This document shows, piece after piece, positions 10,922 through 21,638 of a DNA stretch of 64,000 nt. Origin of the DNA: Dermanyssus gallinae (lineage: Eukaryota; Arthropoda; Arachnida; Mesostigmata; Dermanyssidae); assembly GCA_003439945.1 (NCBI GenBank), contig QVRM01002175.1, forward strand, positions 35,001-99,000, written 5' to 3'. The position numbers and the translations under genes are program-made. The stretch's first letter is position 1. The number at the start of each line of letters is the position of its first letter. Below the pieces are notes generated by a model. It had not been told where the DNA came from, ran no database searches, and saw nothing but the letters and a program-made list of their open reading frames with translations.

Positions 10922-11370
10922 GGAGTAGCTTAAGCACGAAGCGCATTTAAATAACACAACTTGTACCTATCTATCTGTACGGCTTTTGGCGTGCAGTGTT
11001 TGCGAGCATGTCGATACGCACGTTCGTTGAGTTGAGTGGTCGCCGTCAACAGGGCTGCAGATCATGCTGAGTAAATCAGTGGCAGTAACTGTAACAGCGG
11101 CGGCGACGGTAGCGGTAGCGGTCGAGCAAGCGTCCGCATAAAGATCGCATAGGGCAGATCTGATGGCCAGAGCTAGATAGGGCCGCCTTTGTGAGCCACA
11201 TAGAGGCAGGCGCGTAGGCCCGCGCGCCAGAAGCCGACAAATACATACCGAAAGCCGGAGGGAACTCGGCAACAACTTCTTTATGTCAACTTGTTTGGCG
11301 GGGTGGTCTCGTCCACCGCCTCGGCGGCGACGAAGACGAAGACGACAACGACAAGGTGACATGCTGTGAA
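10922..11370. other. No gene recognised
   Basis: Moderately GC-rich sequence with a long minus-strand frame (10967-11542) that is open mainly because it runs into poly-Leu triplet repeats. No motif. Confidence 0.5.
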
Positions 11371-11712
11371 CAATGACAACACAGATTGAGACACACAAAA
11401 ACAACAGCAAAAACGACAACAATAACAACGACAACAACAGCAACAAGACTAACAAAAACAGCAGCAGCAGCAGCATCAACAACAACAACAGCACCGAGAA
11501 CAACAACAATAGCAACGAGAACGACAGCAGCAACAACAACACCGGAAAAGGAGGCTACGACAAAAACAACGGAGATTCGGCGGCGTCGAGCGAACTCCAA
11601 GGCTTAGATAATAATTGTAGCGTCGACACTAAACTGAACTTGCTATTGCTATTAAAAAAAATCTATACTAGTATTTGTTTCGTAGCACAGCAACAACAAC
11701 GACAACAACATT
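11371..11712. repeat. AAC/CAG triplet-rich block
   Basis: Interrupted AAC/CAA/CAG triplets at 11395-11560, with a further CAA cluster at 11686-11712. Frames on both strands are Asn/Thr- or Val/Leu-rich artefacts. Confidence 0.85.
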
Positions 11713-12255
11713 AGCAACGAATTCAGCAACGACAATTGTCGGTCGACGTTCCAGCTCGACAACGCAGACCCATGCGATCGACTTTGCTTGCTAAACACTG
11801 CCGACTACTTCATGTAGAAACATTTAGCTGATGATGAAGATCTCTCGCCGGATCGCTACTACTCACTTGTCTGATTATTACTGACTTACCTCATAGACTC
11901 TACCTTTGTCTCTAGGATTCGTCGGCAGGCTATTAGGCGGAGCGTGGCTGTGTCACCAGAAGTAGTGCATCAAGGCCAATGAAGGCGAGAGTGAGATACG
12001 TATCAGTATTCAGACGGAAACATGAAAATGAAAGAACGAAATACGAAAACAGAGACCCTAAGACAGGCAAAAAGGGATATGGGAAACCGGCTAAAAAAAT
12101 GAAACAAAAGAAAATCTTAGCAGACATTCACAATTGGTCTAGAATTAAAAAACATTTTTAAAGAGGTTGTTTTTAATTATAGACCATCCTCCGTCCCCCC
12201 ATTTTTTTTTCTTTGGGAGGTTTCTGAAATGCTTATGCACATGCGTCACGAGCAG
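11713..12255. other. No gene recognised
   Basis: A 60-codon frame at 11979-12161 is Lys/Arg-rich but shows no domain. Confidence 0.5.
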
Positions 12256-12265
12256 CTAGCGTGAC

Positions 12266-12602
12266 TAGTGTAGGACTCATACCCACTAAAACCGTGTCCC
12301 CCCCCCACAGGGTCGGCATTGCTTTCGCATTAATTACTTTGAAACCGTCCCCAACGGGCTTGGAACTCAATCTGAAGTATATCTTCTATGCACCAAGAGC
12401 CGGATATGTTAAGATATCTAGGGTTTCCCTAACAGTCCTTGTGGCAGCATGGCCGCTGACTTTCATCGGTATGGTCTGTCATCTATTCTCAATAAACATC
12501 GCTCAAAGAAAATTCGATCAACGACAGAGATCGAACCGGCGACACCCCGGTAGATGACAACCATGACTAGCGCACCCCACCCCTAGACCACGGCGCCACT
12601 CC
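12266..12602 (-). mobile_element. tRNA-derived SINE family 3, copy 1
   Basis: On the minus strand the tRNA-like head starts tggcgccgtggtctagggg (A-box region) with B box gccggttcgatctc at about 12528-12541. The body has ttttctttgagcgatg, gaaagtcagcggccatg, cttggtgcat and ccaagcccgttgggga. The 3' end is tttagtgggtatgagtcc beside a C-run (plus strand about 12299-12307). Related copies lie at 39157-39392 (plus) and 42100-43520 (minus, split by a mariner). The 3' motif also occurs in the LINE fragment at 32184-33110. A possible short target duplication (actagtgtag/actagtctag) is uncertain. Confidence 0.8.
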
Positions 12603-12639
12603 ATAACTAGTCTAGTTCTTATACTATGTTACCCAACGC

Positions 12640-12834
12640 TCAAGAGCAGCAGTAGCAAAAGTTCATGACGCCAACGTCGTCGTCGTCTTCATCATAATAA
12701 TCACAGGCTTGGTAACAAAAAAAACACAAGCCGGAACCGATAGCGGCCCATTTGGCCAATGGACTCACTACCGATTTCTCCGTCGTCGGTGTCTGGGTGT
12801 CCGCTGCCGTAACGTTTTTCGCATTCTCATTCAT
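12640..12834 (-). CDS. Coding-like frame, unknown (downstream half)
   Basis: ATG at 12834 opens MNENAKNVTAADTQTPTTEK and ends at 12640 after an acidic DEDDDD stretch and a Cys-rich tail. The same frame is open upstream without a stop to 12954, reading HRQFHARLDDADATS then LAAAGQQSLRLWNAPATI, so this is part of one frame that reaches 13150 with a single TGA. A possible splice donor (GTAGTGAGT) follows TTEKS. Composition looks more like protein than the triplet-derived frames elsewhere. No family is recognised and it may be chance. Confidence 0.22.
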   Translation of the reverse strand: MNENAKNVTAADTQTPTTEKSVVSPLAKWAAIGSGLCFFCYQACDYYDEDDDDVGVMNFCYCCS

Positions 12835-12954
12835 GATCGTCGCGGGCGCGTTCCAGAGTCTCAGTGATTGCTGGCCTGCCGCTGCGAGACTGGTAGCATC
12901 GGCGTCGTCGAGCCTAGCGTGAAATTGTCGATGTTTCGTATGAAAAACACGAAC

Positions 12955-13104
12955 TCAGCCTGCAGCGGCGGCGGCAGCCTTCAATGGTGGCGTTGAGACG
13001 GCCTGCTGTGGCTTCACGAATGGGTAGACGATGGGTTGCCGGTCGAAAAATTCCTTTTTAATTACAATCGTTCGAGCGGTATCGACTAAATACACGGTAC
13101 ACAT
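12955..13104 (-). CDS. Small coding-like ORF, unknown (upstream half)
   Basis: A 49-residue frame starts MCTVYLVDTARTIVIKKEFF, continues DRQPIVYPFVKPQQAVSTPP and ends in an Ala run before TGA at 12955-12957. It has balanced hydrophobic/charged composition and low repeat content except the final Ala6. The same frame continues past the TGA for about 100 more codons. It could be a host exon with an unrecognised intron, a decayed exon or chance. No promoter or conserved domain could be assigned. Confidence 0.25.
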   Translation of the reverse strand: MCTVYLVDTARTIVIKKEFFDRQPIVYPFVKPQQAVSTPPLKAAAAAAG

Positions 13105-13189
13105 GATGACACATACGCCGGTATGAGAAGGTCAAAGAAGAAAACAAGATGACAATGAAGTGACGGCGACTGCAGCGGCGGTAACAACA

Positions 13190-13335
13190 GCGACGACGAT
13201 AACAACAACAACACAAGCGACAGCAAAAATAACAACAGCAACAGCCAAAACAACAACAACAGCAACAACAACAACAACAACAACGACAGCAACAACGACA
13301 ACGACAGCAACAACAACGACAACAACGACACGGCG
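13190..13335. repeat. CAA/AAC triplet tract
   Basis: Near-continuous interrupted CAA/GAC/CAG triplets. The minus-strand poly-Leu and Cys-rich frames here are artefacts. Confidence 0.9.
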
Positions 13336-13850
13336 AGTTCGAGGAGCACAGCGCGCGGGTCAAGCGGCGATACTTGCAACACCTCTCGCAGAGAGTGGAT
13401 AAAGCGCACGCGTTCGGACCCGTCTGGTCGTTCTGGTTAGGTCCGTAACAACGAGACAGTTAATTCGACGAACATGCCAAGATGATGAAGGTTCACAGCC
13501 TCTAGGCAGGACACGGACCTGTCTCTCTCTCGCTCCCGCTGACCCCCCTCTCCCCCTCTCTCTCTCGCTGCTCTCCCTTTCTGTGTTCCACCCTGAACTC
13601 TGGCCCTTTTCCGCCCAATCCATTGCCATTGCTGTTGTTGTAGTTGTTGTCGTCGTCGTTGAGAGTGGCTGTGTTTGAAGTCGGAGCTGAAGTCAACTAG
13701 AGAGGTCGTTGAGGAAGTCTGAACGACAAGCAAACTTGTCGTATTAATCGGACCACTTGTAGCCAACAAATGGTTCTACTTATACGTGTCGACAATGCAT
13801 GCCGTAAAGATGCGTGAAGATGTCGACTGAATGGGTCGTACACACTGCCA
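13336..13850. other. No gene; CT-rich patch
   Basis: A pyrimidine-rich patch lies at about 13520-13580 (CTCTCTCT runs) and GTT triplets at about 13630-13660. Nothing else is recognisable. Confidence 0.5.
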
Positions 13851-13985
13851 CCGTTGTTGTTGTTGTTTTTGTGTCGTTGTGTTGTTGTTGTTGTTATTGT
13901 TGCGCCATTGTCGTTGCCGTTGTTGCTACTGTTGTTTCTGCTGCTGTGGTTGTTGTTCTCGCTGTTGTTGTTTATTGTTGCATGG
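13851..13985. repeat. GTT triplet tract
   Basis: Interrupted GTT/GCT/GTC triplets, open on the plus strand as poly-Val or poly-Cys. Confidence 0.9.
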
Positions 13986-14176
13986 GTGACCAACGTGGCA
14001 AGGACGGAGGGCACTAAGCTTACTCGAATATCAACGCGGCGGCGGTGGTGGCTACCGCAGTGGAGGTGGTCTTGCCGCCGTAGGTTTTTTTTAAAGCAGG
14101 CGTCGAGATGTGAAGTTGTTTTAATAGTAGCAGGAACTACAATCTTAGTAGCATACGTTGTACTAGTAGTAGTGGT

Positions 14177-14364
14177 GAGCCTGGTGGCGTGGTGCATAAG
14201 TCTGCGCCTTGCAATCTCCTCGTGCGCGACGGAGACACATAGCAGGTGCGCGGGTTCGAGCCCCACCGTTGCACATTTGTATTTATGGGGGTCATACGTC
14301 TATGAAGCAATGCGAAAAACAGTCCCGTGGACGTTAAATCTAGACTGAAGGTCAGCCCGAAAAC
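14177..14364 (+). mobile_element. tRNA-derived SINE family 1, copy 2
   Basis: It starts agcctggtggcgtgg (A-box region), with gggttcgagccccaccgttg (B box plus family body) at about 14253, then atttatggggg, tatgaagcaatgcg, ccgtggacgttaaatct and gtcagcccgaaaac. Near-identical in order and length to 2651-2837. The internal stretch after the A box differs slightly (cttgcaatctcctcgtgcgc). No clear target duplication was found. Confidence 0.88.
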
Positions 14365-15695
14365 TTAATTAGTATTTTTTTTTGTAATAGGAGGAGGAGG
14401 ATGACGGGGAGGTTGCTATGTCGTAGCAATTGTAGGAAGACCGAGGAAGCCGCCGTTTACGGCTGCGCCTGCTACTCTCACTGTCGCTGTTCTTTACTGT
14501 CAGCATCACCATCATTATCATCAGTTGGTGTCTGTTTGCGTCTGTGTGTATGTTCTCTGTTTTGTGAGCTGTAAGCAGCTCATCACACAGACGACAATCA
14601 GTAGAGATCAGTTGTCGTTGCTGCTGCTGCCAGATCGTGTTTAGCTAGCGGTCGAGAAAGCGTGCGAGCAGCCGAGCTACTGCATAGCTAACAACCGACC
14701 TCGCGCAGCCACCGACGAACCACCTAGTTGTGGTGTCTGCTGGCAGCCTTTCGCTGTTTGTCTGTCTGTCTGTATTTTGTCTGCCCTCTGTCTCTGTCCG
14801 TCTTCCACCTATCTATGTCCTCGGTCTATCTGCCTTCGGCCTATCTCCCTTCGGCCTATCAGCCTTCGGCCTGTCTGACTCAATCTATGGCCATGTCGTC
14901 CAGCCAACCATCGAAGGGCAGGCATATGGGTATGAAGGTTGGTTGCACTCTCAGCGAGATCTCGACGGACGGACCGACGAACCAGCGAACGAAACAACAA
15001 ACCGAGCATCCTGTCTAATTACAGGGTGAGGTGTTAACTTTCGGTTAACAGCGCGCCGATCGCCGTCCGCTGGCGGCTACGTAGGCCCTACTGACTGGTT
15101 GAATACCGGACTCTGTATCACCGGTGCCGGTCCAACTAGCTGATACCTCCTCCTTATTTAACCCCGGTTAGCCCCACACTCCCCCGGCCCGCCCGCCCAC
15201 CCCTAACTTCGATCGAGAATATCCCTTAGTGTTTTCTCTTTCGCTCTCTGCCTCTCTCGCGCGCGCTGAATACGAGCTCCGGCGGCGGTAACGGCAGCGA
15301 GTAGCGACCGCATCGACTGAAGTCAACGGCAAGGATAGCGTAGAGACTCCTCGCAGACGCTATGATCGCCGTCGTTGTTGTTGCTGCTGTTGTTGTTGTG
15401 GTGTTCGATGTTGTTGTCACCATTCTGGTAGCAGGATGCTAGACTAGCCGCCTATAGATGGCATAGAACGCAGACGCGGTGTCGCTTTTTTGACGCCAAT
15501 TGACTCATCGGTGGAACATACAAACTAAACACACCCTCGCAGTCTGGCTCCTCACCCATAGACACCGCACACGGCTCGAGAGCTTGAGGAGACGTGTATG
15601 TATGTATATACGTATGTGCGAATATACCATATATACGTACGGACACATCATATGTCAGTGAACTTCGGCCCGACGCTCTCTCGTGAAGTGAAACT
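14365..15695. other. No gene recognised
   Basis: Mixed unique sequence. It includes a 15-bp tandem repeat (14822-14878), a GTT run at about 15373-15400 and a short YIYV-type frame over TATA/CATA repeats near 15598. No coding motif. Confidence 0.5.
14822..14878 (+). repeat. 15-bp tandem repeat, about 3.5 units
   Basis: Unit ctatctgccttcggc with small variations, period 15. Because the period is a multiple of three it stays open in several frames (PSAYLPSAY), which is not evidence of a protein. Confidence 0.85.
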
Positions 15696-15912
15696 ATTAA
15701 TATTGTTACTAAACTACAGTTTTCGGGCTGACCCTCAGCCAAGATTTAACGTCCACGGAACTGTTTTTCACAGTGCTTCATTGACGGACCCCCATAAATA
15801 CAAATGTGCAACGGTGGGGCTCGAACCCGCGCACCTATGTGTCTCCTCCGGTTGCGAGGCGGAGACTCAAGCCACCACGCCACCGGGCTTGACTTAATTA
15901 ATATTGTTACTA
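15696..15912. repeat. Target site duplication around SINE copy 3
   Basis: attaatattgttacta at 15696-15711 is repeated exactly at 15897-15912 on either side of the SINE. This 16-bp duplication marks an intact retroposition event. Confidence 0.9.
15718..15890 (-). mobile_element. tRNA-derived SINE family 1, copy 3
   Basis: On the minus strand it reads agcccggtggcgtggtggct (well-preserved A box), ctccgcctcgcaaccggagg, a B box gcgggttcgagccccaccg at about 15819-15837, the shared body, and ends gtcagcccgaaaact. It is the best-preserved tRNA head of the three copies and sits inside a perfect 16-bp target duplication. It is read toward decreasing coordinates. Confidence 0.92.
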
Positions 15913-16189
15913 CTAATAACGTTGTTCTAAACATTGGCGTAAGAGTATCATGGCCTGGGTCGGTCAATCATGTATGCCCTTTTTGTCATGGAGTAGCTTC
16001 CTTTCTGCCCAAATGCCGTCGTGTTCTTACCCCACAACACGAAGAACAGCAGTATAAGACAAAACGGCAAATATGTTTAAGTAATCCGTGAAGCACCGGC
16101 AAACCCACTATCAATACTTAATCAAATACATTACTGAATGTAGGCTATCGAGATCAATCAGTTACTACAGAGTCTATTTTACCGTCATC

Positions 16190-16625
16190 TTTCAAAAGTT
16201 TGAACTACAGCTTTTATTGATATCGCAAAGGATATCAACTCCGTCTCTCTTGATATCTTCGATGCTTCACTTATCGACTCTGATTTTAAGCCCGTGTCAA
16301 GGCACTGGCTTTCCGCAGACGGATTTCTGTCCGGACTTAGTTACCTCATGAAGACATGTAGTTCGTCTTGGGCTCTCCTTAGGATGTCTCTTATTTATTT
16401 ATAATTTGCCCTTAATGCAATTTTACTAAATCTTACTCTTCATTCGTACTGCTGACTTCTTGGCATGATATGGTCTCGCAGTCAGCCCAGATCTTCACAA
16501 ATTGTTGGCACAAGATGCACATCTTTAGGACGGAGCTTGAAGGTCTCATGGGTACTTTTGCCCGTTTTGGGATTGCGTTAAACGTTGAAAAGACTAAATC
16601 TTATCTTATTCCTATTAATAATTGA
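16190..16625 (+). pseudogene. LINE reverse-transcriptase remnant
   Basis: One frame reads TAFIDIAKDINSVSLDIF, resembling RT motif A (AFIDIAKAYDSVS). After a degraded stretch another frame reads GTFARFGIALNVEKTKSYLI, the characteristic segment after the catalytic YADD box (GL.LN..KTK). The YADD itself is not preserved and multiple stops and shifts are present. Clade cannot be fixed; following sequence (YADGRWF) faintly recalls R2-type elements. Confidence 0.5.
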
Positions 16626-18110
16626 TATGCCGATGGAAGATGGTTCCTCTGGTAACGCCAGAAGAATAATGACATGCCAATTCCAGGAGGCTTGTTTAGG
16701 TAATGCGTGCAATTCCCAGCATGAGGGTATGGGGTGCAATGCACTGGGTTTGTGAGTCCCGCACCAGCTACTAGAGGACAGGGGTTTCTTGTGTTTCTTT
16801 CGCGCCTCATTAGCAAGACAAGGATGATCATCAGGCTCTCATAACACTGCGCCCCCACAAAAAAATGCTGCGCCGGTTTAGGACCTCCTGGGCTAAGCGC
16901 TAATAAAAGCGACGGCGCTTATAAACTCAATTGTTCTTGAACCCATTCCCTGCCACATGGCATGTTAAGGGGAACAGAGGGAGGTTGACAGCACCCTCTG
17001 TTTCCTCCGATGTGTTCTGACATGTACTCTTACAGCACAGAGAAGGTCCCTCGGGGCTCACTAAAGCCTGACTGAGAAGCATAGAGCTACCACAACCGCT
17101 CTTAGAAAAAAAAGGAAGATATGCCATACGAAGATACAATCAGAGACCTGGTGAACCCAAACGCCCACAGGTTATGGGTCACTTGTATCCAGCACCTGCC
17201 TTACGGTAACATGCAAATGCGGCATCGGAAGGGGTCACGATATTCTTCGAAGCCAGTCTGTTGATGAGGCGAAAATCAGCCCAGACCACTCCTCCTTTAT
17301 GCGGCTAATTCTAAGAGATATTGTGGGGGGCACTACCTCCGAGAACATAAAAGATGTCGCCGGACGCAGGAATTGCCGTACCCCTAAAATCGTCAACTTT
17401 CTTAAAAAGGGGACTACTAAGAGGTGTAGGGAGAGTGGATCAGTGTGCCGACCTGCCGGCGGGGTAAACGAGTGGGACACTTTGTTTTTTCGTGCACCAT
17501 CGAGACAGTGTGCATCTTACACTGCTGGAGAACTGATTACCAGACAAAAAAATATCTTGGCAACCACTATTTTATCCAGTTTTATGTGAAGACCTCCTAT
17601 CCAGTCACATCTTCTTCACCGCTGCGACAGCCCGTCGGGCGCCAGGAAGCCGACGCGCTCGGGAGGGTCGTTAAGGAGTTCGTCGGAACAGAAAGCCCGC
17701 CTAGGGCTTACACAAGCTTCTAGAGACGACGTGCAGAGCCCCCTCGGGTTTTCCACGACATCTTTGCCCCGTCAGACCTAAATATTGGCAGACGGCAGAA
17801 ATTGATTGTCTCTAGAGGACCTGCGTCTGAAGAAAAGTGCGCGTTAATTCCTAATTACTCGCACTCGAGGCACCACAACGCTGAGCACGAAAGGCTGCGC
17901 GCCCTCCTTCACAGGGAAACCTTCATGAGCGCTTCTCAATGGCATTTCTTGAAAAACTGGGGATGCTCTATGGGGCCGCCTATATACGCGTTGCATATAT
18001 GGACGGCTTGTAGCCGCTACGTTAATGGAGACGTTTTGCGTGGGCTCGTTCGTTGTGGCAAAAAGTTTTGAGTCTATCCTAAAGGTACAACTTTAAGACG
18101 TTGCGACGGG
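16626..18110 (+). pseudogene. Probable degraded continuation of the LINE remnant
   Basis: Several broken plus-strand frames fill this stretch. The most protein-like, 17802-18071, ends GPPIYALHIWTACSRYVN then GDVLRGLVRCGKKF, resembling the region just before the C-terminal zinc finger of R2-like LINEs (AIHVRINALPT...). The intervening frames are unrecognised. The assignment rests on position next to 16190-16625 and weak similarity. Confidence 0.3.
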
Positions 18111-18300
18111 GAACGAAAAACCCAATTTGGGTTTTGCAAAGGGCACTTAAAAATCAGCGCCCTTTCAGCGGTTTCACTCAAAGGCCAAACTTCTTCGCAA
18201 ATCTTCGCTTTAAAAAAAGCCCCTTTTTTCCTTTTAAGAGTCATATCCAACTGAGAACTGAGTTATATGTCTGCCTACATAACTATTTTTGATTGATTGA

Positions 18301-18306
18301 TTTATT
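18301..18306 (-). promoter_or_regulatory. LINE polyadenylation signal
   Basis: AATAAA on the minus strand, directly followed by the (TCAA)n-type 3' tail at 18286-18300. Confidence 0.7.
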
Positions 18307-18419
18307 ATTCGCTTGGCATGCATACCTAAATACACATGTCACCCTTTTTATCAGGGGCGCTTAGAGCGGCAGCATATATGTTACCTATGCATCTGAATAA
18401 TCAATGTACACTTCTATAC

Positions 18420-21400
18420 CTACTGAGTATTTGCTTTCCATTGGGACAGCCTCTTCTTTGTAATATCGACCAGGTCCTTTCTAACGTTTGGTCCTAGAGC
18501 TAGGGCATCCGACAGCTCTATATCTCTGCTTCCCCCTAGGGCTGTACATTCTTTAACAATATGCTCAATTGACTCATTCCCTAGCCCACATGCTCGACAT
18601 TCTGTACTTTGTCCCTCCATATATTTAGCTCTTTGTATTCTTGTATCCAACATCCCTGCCCTGGCATCTGCCAATAGCCCGCTCGCTCTTGAATTATCGT
18701 ATACCCATTCTACCCCGCCCCTTTCCGTCTTTTCCTTTCCATATATACTTGCCAAACTCGATCTGTAACCCATCGCCAATTTCCATTTGCCTGTATATGA
18801 CTTGTTCACCCTCAATTTCACCATCTTCTCCGATATTCCCGCTCTGGCCCATTGCTGACTATTGTACCCAATCTCCCTAGCTGCAAATTCTACTCTGCGA
18901 TCCCACTTCGTTTTCATCTTTAGTGCCGTCTTTACCAGCTGCATCTGTTTAACCCATCTTTTATTTGTGACACTTTTAATCCTAACACTAAATCTTAGCT
19001 TACTTTGTACTTCCCTTTGTATAAATTTTGACATTCCTCCTTCGCCCTCAAGAAATTCCCTAGCGCAATTAAAACGGCAACCCAATGCAAATCTTATCAC
19101 TTCTCTTTGTATTGTTTCTAACTTCTTTCCTAACCCCGCGCTGTGGACCAGAGAGGCGTTAGCAAAGGTCAATCCTGGCACATACATAGCCTTCCATATA
19201 TTCCTTGTTACTATATATTTGTTAAACCCCCAGAGGCCCTTACACCTTACTGCCTTTCTTCCTCTTTCAGCTTTCTTCCTCCGTAATATCTCTTCTTTTT
19301 CTAGATAATTCCCCCCTGTAGTCATTGTCACCCCAAGATACTTGTACTCACTTTTATACTCCAATTCCTTCCCCTGTACTACAAGCTTTCTTTCCTCCCT
19401 AATTCCGTTAAATACTAAAATTGCGCTCTTTTTTTCATTAAGCACCATGTCTAGTTCCTCCGCTGCTTCCCCACATGCATTCAACATTTGTTGAACCTCG
19501 CTAGTGCCTCGCCCTAACACTACCATATCATCAGCAAACAGCAGCACAGGTGTCTTGATATATACACCTTTTTCCCCTATCTGCCACCCTAAACCCGTTT
19601 TATTAATCCTTCGCGCTATTCTCTCTATATACATCAAAAAAATAACCGATGACAACGGACAACCTTGCCTGACCCCCTTAGCGACTATGAACTCTCTAGA
19701 TTGTTCGGCTGCTATTATTATTCTTACCGTGTTATTTCTGTAAATTTCTTCCAGCAACTCTACCCAACTTCTCTCCAAACCCTCCTCTAGCATAATTTTA
19801 TACAACTTTGTTCTGTCCACCATATCATATACTTTCTTAAGATCTAAAAATCCTGCCACACACCCTTGTCCCCGCAATCTCGATGTTTCGACAACCTGAC
19901 TTAGTAGGAAAAGGTGATCGTCTAGCCTATATCCTTTCTTAAATCCGCATTGCCATTCTCCTATTTTCTCATTTGTCTCCAGAGTACTCTGCATCCTATT
20001 CTTAAACACTTGCATAAATATTCGATACGCTATAGGTGTAATTGTGATCGGTCGCCTATTTTGTAGAGTGTCATTATCTACCCCCTCCTTGGGAATAAGA
20101 GAAACTCTTCCCTTGCGCCAACCCTCCGGGATTCTGCCCCCTCCAAATATATTATTAAATTGCTTCGTTAGATAGTGCACGTACTCTTTTCCCAAAGCCT
20201 GTACAATTCCTACCGAAATCCCGTCAAGACCACACGCCGTTTTTGGATTCATTGTCTTTAACACGCTTTCGATCTCGTCTGCTGTGGTTGTAATTTCTGT
20301 GCTAGTTCTTGGCTTTTCTATACTGCTCACGTTAGTCGTAAAAAATAGTGCTTGTAACGCGGTGTCCATTTCATCCATTGTGTATGTTCTGTCCTGGACG
20401 TTATTTGTCATCCTTGTTTTTTCCTGTCTGACATAGTCCCAAAACTGTTTGGCTCGCTGGCCCTTGGGGGCCCCTAAAATCCTGTTAAATTCTCTCTCGT
20501 CTGCGTTTTTAATTGCATCCTGTATTAACATTTGAGCTTTATTCTTGGCTTCCTTGTAATTTTCCCAATACTTTTCTGCCTTGTCTGTGTCCCTTCCCAT
20601 TACCTTTCTATGCTCCTTACTCCACCTTTTCCTTTCCATTATTGCCGTATTTATTTCATCACTCCACCATCCTCGTTCTCCTCCCTTTTGAACTCCCCTC
20701 CCTATCTTACAACACTTGTCATATGCCTCCTTAATATTCCTATGCATCTCGTCTACCTGCCTTTCCCCATTTGCCACTAAGAGCTGTTTTATATATTCTA
20801 CTTTCTGTGCCCATTCGTGTTTATCCAGACATTTCTTTTGTACAACTACGCGTCCTGGCTTCTTCTTCCTCCCACTCACTTCTACCCAATTATGATCACT
20901 TCCAACATTGTATGTTTTCTCTTCGTCTATCTTGATTTCTTCTACCCATTTATCTATTTTACCCTTCGTCAGTACATAATCTACGCATGACTTTCTATCC
21001 CCCTGCGTGTACGTATATCTCCCTTCTACCCGCGGGTCCAAATTTAAAATTTGGGCCTCACTCGACTCTGCTAATTGTATTAGTCTTGTGCCCGCTCTGT
21101 CTTCTCGTCCATCTAGCTGTTCGATATGTGCATTCCAATCTCCCAAACATATTACCCCTCCTTTATCCTGATATTCCTCCATTACTTTATATACCCTTTC
21201 AAATAGCTGGTCATCTTCTTCTTCCGTGTTGCTTGGCGCTCTGTATACCCCCATTACGGCCCCGATTGTCCCTTCCATGCGTATCTCTATAACCACCAGA
21301 TCCTTCATTTTGGCATTCACAACTTCTTCGCACGAAATAGCATCCCTAGTTAATATCCCAACTCCCCCAAACCTGTTTTCTCCATTGTCCGTATTCCGAT

Positions 21401-21638
21401 TTGTACCATACCAATTATATCCCTTTAAACCCGGCGGCACTTCCATCTCCCGCAAATGCGTTTCCGTTACTATCATGATATCCACAGACCTTATTGTAAG
21501 TAATTTATATAATTCTTCCCACTTTCCTCTTCGCCTCCCCCCTCTCATATTTAGCATGGCAACCCGTTCAAAAGGAACATTACTCCTAGACTTTCCTTTT
21601 GCCCTGCTTCCTCTTTTGCATCTTAGGCCAACCTTCAT
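18420..21638 (-). CDS. LINE ORF2: APE endonuclease-reverse transcriptase-zinc finger
   Basis: A 1072-residue protein from ATG at 21638. The frame is open 27 codons further, to a GTG at 21719. Residues about 25-260 form the APE endonuclease: VTETH (Glu59), GDWNAH (Asp167), SCVDYVL (Asp220), GSDHNW (Asp248/His249). This domain nicks target DNA for target-primed reverse transcription. RT follows: RRPITITPIAYRIF near 530, motif A FLDLKKVYD (Asp599), KGVRQGCPLS near 655, catalytic FADD at 701-704, YKYLGVTM near 767. A C-terminal CX2CX8HX4C finger (CRACGLGNESIEHIVKEC, 1014-1031) probably binds nucleic acid. All catalytic residues are present and there is no internal stop, unlike every other element here. 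Clade not assigned. Confidence 0.9.
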   Translation of the reverse strand: MKVGLRCKRGSRAKGKSRSNVPFERVAMLNMRGGRRRGKWEELYKLLTIRSVDIMIVTETHLREMEVPPGLKGYNWYGTNRNTDNGENRFGGVGILTRDAISCEEVVNAKMKDLVVIEIRMEGTIGAVMGVYRAPSNTEEEDDQLFERVYKVMEEYQDKGGVICLGDWNAHIEQLDGREDRAGTRLIQLAESSEAQILNLDPRVEGRYTYTQGDRKSCVDYVLTKGKIDKWVEEIKIDEEKTYNVGSDHNWVEVSGRKKKPGRVVVQKKCLDKHEWAQKVEYIKQLLVANGERQVDEMHRNIKEAYDKCCKIGRGVQKGGERGWWSDEINTAIMERKRWSKEHRKVMGRDTDKAEKYWENYKEAKNKAQMLIQDAIKNADEREFNRILGAPKGQRAKQFWDYVRQEKTRMTNNVQDRTYTMDEMDTALQALFFTTNVSSIEKPRTSTEITTTADEIESVLKTMNPKTACGLDGISVGIVQALGKEYVHYLTKQFNNIFGGGRIPEGWRKGRVSLIPKEGVDNDTLQNRRPITITPIAYRIFMQVFKNRMQSTLETNEKIGEWQCGFKKGYRLDDHLFLLSQVVETSRLRGQGCVAGFLDLKKVYDMVDRTKLYKIMLEEGLERSWVELLEEIYRNNTVRIIIAAEQSREFIVAKGVRQGCPLSSVIFLMYIERIARRINKTGLGWQIGEKGVYIKTPVLLFADDMVVLGRGTSEVQQMLNACGEAAEELDMVLNEKKSAILVFNGIREERKLVVQGKELEYKSEYKYLGVTMTTGGNYLEKEEILRRKKAERGRKAVRCKGLWGFNKYIVTRNIWKAMYVPGLTFANASLVHSAGLGKKLETIQREVIRFALGCRFNCAREFLEGEGGMSKFIQREVQSKLRFSVRIKSVTNKRWVKQMQLVKTALKMKTKWDRRVEFAAREIGYNSQQWARAGISEKMVKLRVNKSYTGKWKLAMGYRSSLASIYGKEKTERGGVEWVYDNSRASGLLADARAGMLDTRIQRAKYMEGQSTECRACGLGNESIEHIVKECTALGGSRDIELSDALALGPNVRKDLVDITKKRLSQWKANTQ

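Noticed and set aside
10967..11714. 191-codon minus frame and 113-codon plus frame
   Set aside because: Openness comes from Leu/Val versus Asn/Thr triplet repeats; no motif in the remaining parts.
13058..13409. Poly-Leu and Cys-rich minus frames
   Set aside because: CAA/GAC repeat shadows; the better candidate frame here is the separate one at 12640-13104.
14820..14890. Repeat protein with AYLPSAYQPS units
   Set aside because: A 15-bp DNA tandem repeat stays open in frame; fewer than four units and no flanking coding signal.
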